From: Oikopleura dioica
Taxonomy: Eukaryota > Chordata > Appendicularia > Copelata > Oikopleuridae
DNA: 64,000 bases
Assembly (NCBI GenBank): GCA_907165135.1
Contig: OU015570.1
Span: 1,426,001 to 1,490,000 of the forward strand
Direction of reading: 5' to 3'
In this document: in pieces, positions 53,506 through 61,769 of the stretch
How positions within the stretch are numbered: position 1 is the stretch's first letter
Layout of the letters: the number at the start of each line of letters is the position of its first letter
Notes under the pieces: generated by a model
Database searches by the model: none
What the model saw: only the letters and a program-made list of their open reading frames with translations
Told to the model about the DNA's origin: nothing
Translations under genes and position numbers: made by a program

Positions 53506-54793
53506 TTATTCGACTCCGCCTTGGTCTAGAAACTTCTTGGTGTCTCCTCCTTGATTGCTTCTACCGCCGCGGCCTCGCCCGCGACCTCGTCCTCGGCCTC
53601 CCGAATGTCCGCTTCCTTCGGCGTTGAATTTGGGGCTCGCATTTTCCCCTTGATGGTCCGTTTTCTGCTTCTTGCTTTGGCCGCCATTCGAGTGTCCTCC
53701 TCGGCGCCCACGGCCTGGTTTAGAGTCTTTTTCGGTGCGCCAGTCCTCCGAACCATCGCAGAGATTAATGATCATCTTTTTGAAGGTCGGATGAGTCGTG
53801 TTCATTGTCATGGCTCTGTCGAATTGGTGGCGCACGTTTGGGCGCATAACCGGCTAAAGCGGCTAAGGATTATGAGTCGTGGTGTTTTTTTTAAATGGTA
53901 GGTTTACCGTGAGGGATAGAAGCGCGTCTTTGCGAGTCATGTCCGGCATACGAATCAGTTCGTCGACGACGCTTTCGATGATCGCCCGCTCGGTGTACTC
54001 GGGAGTCATGGCTCTCTTATAGTTTCCGAGCAACTTCAGGAGCTTTTCTCGTCTGAAGGTCCGTTGAGTCTTGGCATCCGTGACGAACGCCCGGAATTCC
54101 TTGCCCATGTCTCGGAGGGAGTCTCCTTCATCTTTTGGCAGGCTTGTCGAGCCGACTTGAGTCTGAAAAATTAGGATTTTAGATTTTTTCTTTTCTTTTT
54201 TACTTTTTATTCTTACCATGAAATAGGATTCTACGCCAGTGAGCGGGTCCTTTTCCTTGAAGACCGCTGCAGACTCGGTCGTGTTTTGGGAGAGCTCGGT
54301 GATTTTCGTCTCCCGAGCTTTGATTTGGGCGAACATGGACCCCTTGAGGCTGTAGCGCTCCATCTTGTCGGCAATCAGGCGGCGGAGTTTAGATTCTATT
54401 TCCGATGGATTCCAACGATCATAAAATTTGTTCTCCTCCTCCGATCGCTTTTTGGCGTTGGGCTCTCGTTTTTTGATCTCGAGACTCTTGTCGCGGTTGG
54501 CTTCGAGTTCCGCGATCTCTTTCTATAATGAGAGGGAGTTTTTCCGCGTTTAGTGGAGATTAACTTACAATGAGGAAGTCGGTGAGCTTGTCGTGAGTCG
54601 CCATGTCTTTTCTGATATCCTCGATTTCCACGATGAGTCGGTCAGCCTCTTCCGTTTGAGCTTGAGTCTTTGAATGCTCATAGAATGCTGCCTTGGTGAT
54701 CTGGACTCTGACCGCCCGCGTTTTCGCTTCCTGCTCCGTGAGCTTCGTGTGGTCAGAGAGAAGCTTGGAGAGGGTCTTGGTCTGTTCTGCCAT
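53506..54793 (-). CDS. Gag2 of the minus-strand YR element, four exons, RG-rich tail
   Basis: Exons 54793-54569, 54522-54217, 54162-53908 and 53853-53506; introns 46, 54 and 54 nt, all GT...AG and in frame. It starts MAEQTKTLSKLL. The N-terminal 130 residues are a long charged coiled coil. A central domain (SAAVFKEKDPLTG through TRKDALLSLT) aligns with Gag2 of the plus copy. The tail holds GGRGRGRGRGRGGR, an RGG box for RNA binding. The frame is intact after splicing. No zinc knuckle is present, so the RGG box may replace it. Function is inferred as capsid or nucleic-acid chaperone; it could instead be a regulator. Confidence 0.75.
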
Positions 54794-54898
54794 TTTTTCA
54801 ATTGATTCCGAGTCTAAAAAATAGGAGTTTTGAGATTCAGATTTTATATTTTCCGTGGATTGGCTGAATGGTGAATCTAAGAGAGAGGTTACAGAGCC

Positions 54899-57800
54899 TC
54901 AGAGTCTATTAGCAATAATTTTTATGGTTGAGATGTTCGTCGCGACTTTCCAGTAGCCTTCAGCAGTTTTCACTTTTGAGGGCGTGAGGATGGAATCCGC
55001 CGGTATGTCAAAGATTCTGTAGCCTTTGAGTCTGGCCTGTGTTACCACTACTGGTTCGGCTTCAAAGCATGGCACCACCAGAGCCCATGGCGTCGCTATT
55101 TCGGTGAGTCTGTTGTAGTATTTTTGAGAGATTTTGGAGGCGGGAACGCATATAATTTTCTTCCGATAAGTGCGTGGATTGGCAAGCTTAGGAAGTCTTT
55201 TCCAAAGGCTCCTTTCGTCTCTCGGCGTGCGATGAAGTCTCTGCATTTATTGTTGAGTGGCTGAACGGAATGAAAGTTTATTTGCGAGTCCGCTTCGCTG
55301 TTTGAGTCTTACCGTTGCTGCCACGTCGATGTCGAGCAGATCCCGGAGGTGAGATTGGAGATAAGCGAATCCGATTGCCGTTAGTTTTTGCTCCCTTGAG
55401 TCCAAATCCCTGGAAGGAGCGTCGGCCAGCTGCTTCTTTGTGCTGACCCAATCGACCTTCATGTCTATGTTGAAACGATGCGCCAGAGTCCAGATTCTGA
55501 CTAGAATCCGGTTCATTTCCGGGTCTTTGCTACCCGCTATCGCTCCTTGAACCACACTGTCGTTGTCGCAGAGAAACAGTGCTTTCTTGTTCTGAAGCCG
55601 TACCACTCGAGCGTGTATTTGATCGCGAGGGCTTCTTTGATACCGATGTGTTTGTCTGCTACGTCCGGCTCCCACGCGAATCTTTCTTCTAGCTTCCAGT
55701 GCTCGATGACGATGGCTCCTGCGTGCGAAGAAGCGTCTGTGTATACAGTGAAACCCCAACTTAAGGCCAAGCAACTTAAGGCCACTTTTTTGAAAAAACC
55801 CAAAAATATGTCATCCGAAAAAAATCCAACTTAAGGCCACTTTTTTTCCATTTTTATTCACAGTAAGTAAATCGCAGGAAAACAGGCGAGAAATGGGGAA
55901 GATAAGATATTTTTCGTAAAAAATTTCTTGGAATTTCTTTTCCGGTTTCTTGTCGATTTAATTTGGTCCAATGCCTCTTGAGTCCTTTTTCTTCCAGAAG
56001 ATTCCAGAGTCTCCATTCCTCTCGGACTTCTTGAGTCAGAATGCAGGATTCTTCTTCGTTTCTGATGGCTTCACTGATGAGGATTGTTGTTTGACGGATG
56101 AGCATTCTCATGTTCGGGAGGACTTCCGCCATGCTTGCCATTGTGCCTCTGATTCTTTCCAGCGTCCGCGTCGGAATTTCTGCCTCTGCTTCGGCCTCTT
56201 TCATGAGATTCTTTAGGGCTGACCACCTTGGGATTTGCATCTCTACCGTTTCGTTTTCTGTGTCTAGAATGAAGCCCAGGAATTCTATTCTTTGGGTAGG
56301 CTCGAAGGTGCTTTTCGCGATGTTAACATAGCCACCTAGCGCTACTAGCGTCGCTACCGTTGCCCAGACTTCCTTGCTGGTTTTTTCTCCCGACAGCAGT
56401 TGGCGGCGTTCTTCTTCAGATTCTGGAGTAACAGCCAAGAGTCTGTCATCCAAACAAAGCGTGATTTTGATTCCGTTTTTCCTCAGGAAATTGACTCCAC
56501 ACAGATTCATGAGTTGGTAGATTCCGGGCGCGGCTGGGATTCCGAAGGCTAGGATATTGTTTCTGAAATATTGGCCTCCCCATTCGAAGCAGGCGAGTTT
56601 CTTGCTCTCTTCGCTGAGCGGGAGCTGGTGGAATCCTAGATTTGAGTTTTTAGTTCTGAGGCTTTTGCTGTTGTTTTACCTTTTTTATCGTCGAATTTGT
56701 ACAGTAGATCCCCTCTTTTGAGCATCTGAATCGCTGTTCCAATGCCTTCCAATTTACACGGGAACGTGTATAGTTGAAGCGGTTTGAGAACTCCACCGTT
56801 CCAGCAGACTCTTGTCTCTCTGCCTGGCTTGTCAACCAGAAAGAATCCCGCGCGGATCCAGCATCCTTTGGCTTCTGTGACTCTTGTTACTGAGCCCATT
56901 TCGCACCAGTCGGTGATTTGTTGGGCAATCTCATCGCTTCTTTCTCTTACAGCTTCCTGGCTCGGGATTGTGAGAGTCTTGAATCGCTTGCCGATTTTTT
57001 CGTATGGTCGAGGCACAAATTTTGAGAGTCGTAGTCTGTGGTTGTACCAGGTTTTGAAATTTCCGTCCATCTTCCTAAGAGTGTCCGCGTTGGCTGCGTT
57101 TCTTTTCCAAATAGTTACCAGTTCCTTTCGCTAAAATTTGACTGGCTTCTTCGGCGGTATTCTTTTGAGATTCAAAAATAGGTCTGCTCCTGCGTGGACG
57201 AAGTGGTAGATAAAAGGCTTCACTTTCTCGGGCATCTGATGGATTAGGACTCTCCAGTTATCTTTGTTGTGGGTCCATTGGCCGGCGATGAAATCGGATT
57301 CTTTTTTGAGCGCCAGGTCCCTCCAGTCGGGCTTGATCTCGTTATTAAGGACTTTTATGACTCTGTGAAGCAGATCTGTCTCGTAGACTCTCCATTCAGG
57401 TAAGGATTTTGGGCCGGTGATTGGATCGTTGTGAATGTTTACTGGGTTTATGATTGGAAATCTCGGTCTATTGAAGATCCCTTTGTTCGCCATGGCCTGC
57501 ATCTCTGATTCGATTGTTTCCCAGCTCTTCGTCTTCTTCGTTTGCTCTCTTTCGTTTGAATCCCGCGGCTGTGCGGGCGGACTCATAGCTTCTCGGAATC
57601 GGGATTTTCCAGAAGAGTTTCTCGTATGTGGTGCCATAAAGTGAGGATGGATCTTCGAGTCCTCTCTCGAGGCGGTTGTCGATGTCGTTGAGATTGAGGG
57701 CTCTATATTCAGCATCAGCGATGCAATCTCTCGGTGGCCAGATTTTACGCAGCGTACGGATTGCGTCCCAGGCCGTGTAATCTTGATTCGAGTCAATGTT

Positions 57801-58908
57801 CGTTAAGAATTCTTTGAGCGTCAAACTAATGGGATTCGATGCTCCGCAAAGCGTGTTAAGGTGAGTTCATGCTGATCTTGCTGCACTTGATAGGAGTCTT
57901 GGAAAGATGCATCGCGTGTTCGTTATCTGGAAAAGGATTTCTCCAAATATTGAGTTGGCGATGGAGATGCAGAGTTGTCTTTCTTTCGCGAAGGAAGCGT
58001 GTCTTTTGTCCGGGCTCAACTCTAGAATCTTTTTGAATCTGATGTTCCAAATGTGAGCTATGAGCGTCATTCTTGGTGATGCTCGAGAGTTGAGGTTTTC
58101 TGGTGGCTTGCATCTCGCTAAGATCATTCTGAAGATGGCTTCTGCAGATTCATTACAGAGTCTTCCCAAGATCCAAGCGGCGGCCTCTTCTAGCTTCCGA
58201 AGATCATCTTTTGAAACTGAGTCTCTTTCCAGTGGCTCCATCATTTTGGCCCAGAAGGTTATTTCCGCCGAATTGTAGACGCTAGAAGCGTGGACTTGCT
58301 TCATTAGCTTCTCCACCACAGGTCTAACTGTCAGTTCCAGCGTGTCTTGAATCGTCTCTAGATCCACCTTGTTTGTGGACGCTTGTCTTCGGTTGATTCC
58401 TATGGATGGGCTGTGCGCGATTATGGCAATGGTTTGGAAGGCGTCTAGCAGTTGAATTCCCTGGAGACCCTCATGCTCGGCTTCTTGGAGGATCGTTTTC
58501 ATAATTTTTGAGGCCTCTTGGGACTCGGAGATGATTTTGGCAGCTTCTGTTGCTAGATTATTGATCTTGTCATCCAGCGTCTCGCCGTAGCATAAGATTC
58601 TTTTTGGTGGGATGGAAGCGTTTGTGTTGAGGCTGTTTTGGATGTCCCAAACGAGCCCTTTGAGTCTCTCCAGGTTCACGCTAGTGCTTTGCCCTTGCTG
58701 AGGATTCTTCGAGTCAATTTGGCTCTCGTTTGGCGGGCTTTCCGGTTGGTCCGAAGGTGGAGCTTCGTCGTTCGAGTCTTCTTTTTAGGGGCTCTTTTTT
58801 TTTAAAGTCATTGGTTAAGAGGATTCTGGCTTTTTTGTGACTCTTTGTTGCCCTGGCCTGACTCTGAAGGTAATTTATATTCCTCTGGCATTCCTTCAGG
58901 CTCTGCAT
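54899..58908 (-). pseudogene. Gag1-RT-RNase H of the minus-strand YR element (nearly intact)
   Basis: Gag1 starts at ATG 58908, with a shift in a poly-A run near 58795, and runs through a 270-codon block and a TGA near 57865 to KPVKF at 57131; a frameshift near 57480 and a TAG at 57131 also interrupt it. RT carries LYKFDDKK, an intron (56636-56679, 44 nt), GFHQLPLSEE, FGIPAAPGIYQL and CLDDRLLAV (Cys before LDD). After an insertion (55743-55946), RNase H shows YTDASSHAG, KEALAIKY, CDNDSVVQG and DAPSRD, with one shift near 55595. An intron of 47 nt follows, then the DIRS-type extension GRKLYAFPPPKSLK, a shift near 55118, and ATPWALVVP. Confidence 0.8.
55743..55946. mobile_element. Nested insertion in the RT/RNase H gene
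   Basis: 55744-55866 begins TACAGTGAAACCCC and ends TTCACAGTA, with TTAAGGCCACTTTTTT repeats, like a miniature pogo element. 55868-55945 is the reverse complement of the repeat at 8228-8305. Together they separate the RT end (KRHWTKLNRQ) from the RNase H start (YTDASS). Confidence 0.7.
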
Positions 58909-59069
58909 TTTGACTCTCCATTCTGAATTTTTGGCTCTTTTAATTTTGGCGAGTTTTCATATATTTTAATAACAAGATTTTTTATCTTGTAGCTTGAGGA
59001 TTTACGGTTTAGATTCCTATTTTATGATGCTTCGAAGTAAATAGGCGAGGATCTTCTGGTGAGATCGAA

Positions 59070-59477
59070 TTATTTATTATGTACAGCTTTTTTGGAATTT
59101 GGAAAATGGAAAGAGGTAAGTTCTGTTTCAATGTTTTGAGGAAAAAGGCAGTATGAGTCTAAGAGTCTGGAAAGAGTTTCTTCTCTTCTTTTTCTAGTAG
59201 TGGCGTGGAGGTTTTGGGGCGGCGTCTGAGTGCACTGGGGGAATCGGGATGTCGTGGAGTCTGAAGAGTCGGACGAACACGAATCTTTCTGCTCCGCCGC
59301 TGACTCGAAGAGTGTGTCTGTGCGTCTGCTCCAGTCCTGTTGTTCCTTCTGGGCTTGAGTCTCTGGGAATCCGACTGTAGCTTCATCTTCTTCTCCGCCG
59401 GATTCTTCCATGATTTCTTCGTCTGAAGAAAAGCCATCTTCGGAGTCTATTGGAGCATTTTGGCTGGCCGGAGGCAT
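59070..59477 (-). CDS. Acidic low-complexity ORF, unidentified
   Basis: ATG 59477 to TAA near 59070, 135 codons. The first half is very acidic (EDGFSSDEEIMEESGGEEDE), then Ser/Thr-rich (SCSSDSSDSTTSR), then basic (TTRKRREETLSRL). It lies upstream of Gag1 on the same strand. It could be a separate small protein or an exon of the gene around it. No domain is visible. Confidence 0.45.
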   Translation of the reverse strand: MPPASQNAPIDSEDGFSSDEEIMEESGGEEDEATVGFPETQAQKEQQDWSRRTDTLFESAAEQKDSCSSDSSDSTTSRFPQCTQTPPQNLHATTRKRREETLSRLLDSYCLFPQNIETELTSFHFPNSKKAVHNK

Positions 59478-59523
59478 GAGTTGAGTTGGGTCTTTTGGGT
59501 GGAGTCTTTTGATTGTTACAGTT

Positions 59524-59790
59524 TTAATATGATTCCCTTTTTATGTGGTTACTTTTGCTCGATTTTCGATGTTTATGAATTTTATGACTCCTTCCTGAAC
59601 GGGCGTTGTACGAGTCTTCGTACAGATCTGGTTCTGAGACGCTGTCTGCCTCTTCGTTGTTGGCCGAGTCTTGTGCTGGAGCAGGGTCTGGTTGCTGAGT
59701 CTGAGTCGAAACTGAGGAGGTTGGATTCTCCGTCTGAGTCGCCGAGTCTGCCGAGTCTGAATCTTTCAGAAAGAGGGTTTTGAATTGTTT
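59524..59790 (-). CDS. Ser/Thr/Asp-rich exon or small ORF, unidentified
   Basis: A minus-strand frame (LKDSDSADSATQTENPTSS through EADSVSEPDLYEDSYN, then a basic tail) is open to a TAA at 59524. No certain start or acceptor was seen. Composition matches the neighbouring acidic ORF, so the two may belong to one spliced gene. Confidence 0.4.
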   Translation of the reverse strand, partial: KQFKTLFLKDSDSADSATQTENPTSSVSTQTQQPDPAPAQDSANNEEADSVSEPDLYEDSYNARSGRSHKIHKHRKSSKSNHIKRESY

Positions 59791-59956
59791 TTTTAATGGA
59801 TTTTCGATAATTTTGGATTCTTTGAAATCAGGACTGATTCTATTTTTTGAATTGGCCTAAGTGAGTCAAAATTGAAAGGCCAAGAGCTCATCCACCTTTT
59901 CTTATGTGGATTTGTTTTATGGTGCGTCATTTTTTCTTTTAATTTTAATTCGAGTT

Positions 59957-60983
59957 TTAATTCCGATTATTATTCTCAATGAATCTCTTTTTCTTTGAGA
60001 TTCTTACAGCCTTTTCCTTGGGTGGTTTGGGATTCCTGGCATTTTGCCTGCTGCGCTTCCACCGGGTGAGTCTGAGTCGTTCCGTCTCGCCGCGACGTCC
60101 AGCCGATGGTCCTTGAATCGCGTCTTGCCAGCGTAGCTGCAATGTCTTTCGGGACTCCATCGCTGACGTACTCGTTTCGTCTTTGCTTCTTCCAGCTACG
60201 CAGAGAGTCTTTGCCATCTTTGGAGAGTCGATCTTGGCGGAGGAGAAAGTCCGCTCTTGACTTTTGAAAGGGTTTTTTAAAGTTCTAAGGCTCGACTTAA
60301 TGTGTAAAGTTTTAATTTGACCCTTTTCCTTGAGAGCTGAGACTCTTTCTTGATACGCTGGGAGTCTTCCTTCCGGGATCACGAGTGACTCCTCAATGTA
60401 GACGATGTTGAGGAGCGGGTGGACGTCCATGGCGGCTTTGGCGGCGTTGAGGCAGCCGTAGAAGAGACTGTGGTCTGACTGGGCTCGGTCGTCCTCGGCG
60501 ATTTTCTGGTTTTCTTCGCGCACGAGCTCGGAGAGGACTCGGGAGATGTCGTTGATGGATTTCTGCCAGCCATCGAGGGACATCTGAGCGTTGGGGTCGG
60601 TGAGTCCTTTAATGAGAGTCAGAATTTTTTAATAGAAGCAGAATCTAAGGCTTGAGAGTCTGTTATGGAAATTGTTTTTCAAGATTTAAATTTTCTTTTA
60701 AGTTCTTTTTTCTTTTTATTCTCTGACCCATTCCTTCGACCATTTGCTCGAGAAGATTTTTGAATCTGTCTCCAATCTTCAGTCTGAGTCGAATGAGCAT
60801 TCGTCCCTTCGATTCCTGCGGGAACTGAGTCACCGGGTCCATCTTGATCGCCGATTTGATCTTCCTCCAGTAGTCTGGCTCGTCGATCGGGTTTTTGGTT
60901 ATTCCGGCTTTCTCTCGGAGTCTTTCGAGCTCTTCAGCGTCGTGAATCTGTGCGTCTTGTGCGTCTCGGGTCATTTCTAGGGT
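59957..60983 (-). CDS. Unidentified two-exon gene upstream of the YR element
   Basis: Exon 1 (60983-60728) follows an acceptor GTTTCTTCAG and encodes a helical, basic segment (RDAQDAQIHDAEELERLREK ... FKNLLEQMVEGM). Exon 2 (60606-59957) continues in frame as GLTDPNAQMSLDGWQ after a 121-nt intron with a weak GTCAGA donor. Exon 2 has a helical part with FYGCLNAAKAAMDVHPLLN and a basic C-terminus (PPKEKAVRISKKKR). Upstream exons probably exist. FYGCLNAAKAAM is loosely like a stretch in accessory ORF 1 of the plus-strand YR element. Function unknown. Confidence 0.5.
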
Positions 60984-61370
60984 CTGAAGAAACGCCTTTG
61001 TTAGCAAAGAATCGAAATTTTGGTTTTGGCTAGTTTTGTTTGGAAGAGCGCAAGGAAAATTTGAAAAGAAAGAGCGAAATTTTAAAAAGAAACACGAGAA
61101 AAAAGAGTCTAAATTAAGATCCGGAAGGAAAGAATCTTTTTTTTTTTGATTCTCTGGTTTTGACGCGTCTGGTTCTAGCGTAATCCGGTGGTTTTTCTCT
61201 TTATAAAGGGCTCTGGATGATTCTCTTTTTGTTGGAGAAAAAATGATTCTGATTTAGGCAATTTTCGCTTGAGCCCTGGCTTATCCTGGCTCGTTTTGGT
61301 GCTCCGCCAATCAGCGCGCTCTATTTCGTGAGACAACTTTGCCACTTTCCCACGGTCTCCAATTTGGATT

Positions 61371-61766
61371 TTATGCTATTTGATTCCAATCTTTAGATTC
61401 TTGAGACCATTTCCTGATTCTTGTGCTCTTTCGGATCTTTTTTGTGGAGATTGGTGGTTGAGGAGGTGCGCAATTCGAGGAAAAAGTGTTTTTCTCTCGT
61501 AAGACTCTTTTTTCTGTGATTTTTGCTAATTGAGAGTGAAGTAGATTCTTTTTGAGTGAGAATTTATCAGATTTAGCGAGTCTTTTCCTGAGGTTTGAAG
61601 ATTCTTGAGCTTGTTTGCGGCAGAAAAGGGGGGTTTTTGGGCGATTTTTGAGTCTTTTCGAGGGCTCCGAGTCTCTTTTTCTTTTCTTTTTACTTTTTCT
61701 TTGGAAATTTCTGATTCTTTTGGGCCCTTTTCCTGACTGTATTTTTGGTGAAGTTTTTGGAGTCAT
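61371..61766 (-). CDS. Lys/Arg/Ser-rich ORF, doubtful
   Basis: 131 codons from ATG 61766, one base after the stop of the large ORF upstream. Composition is dominated by Lys, Arg, Ser and Glu without pattern (KSKKKRKRDSEPSKRLKNR), so it may be an AT/GA-rich spacer that happens to be open. Confidence 0.25.
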   Translation of the reverse strand: MTPKTSPKIQSGKGPKRIRNFQRKSKKKRKRDSEPSKRLKNRPKTPLFCRKQAQESSNLRKRLAKSDKFSLKKNLLHSQLAKITEKRVLREKNTFSSNCAPPQPPISTKKIRKSTRIRKWSQESKDWNQIA

Positions 61767-61769
61767 TTT

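Larger units (their letters stand above)
51572..58908 (-). mobile_element. Tyrosine-recombinase retroelement, minus-strand copy (may extend beyond 64000)
   Basis: On the minus strand: Gag1 (58908 on), RT, RNase H with extension, Gag2 with RG tail, YR (to 52154), then two 43-nt direct repeats (52047-52005 and 51614-51572). At least eight introns of 43-54 nt have GT...AG ends and restore frames. No 5' terminal repeat was found upstream of Gag1, so the start is probably further right; the frames at 59.0-64.0 kb share strand and base-use signature and may be part of it. One nested insertion interrupts RT-RNase H. Confidence 0.85.

Noticed and set aside
57131-57145. A 12-nt intron (GTCAAATTTTAG) in Gag1-RT
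   Set aside because: Too short to be spliced by any known spliceosome; a simple in-frame TAG is the easier reading.
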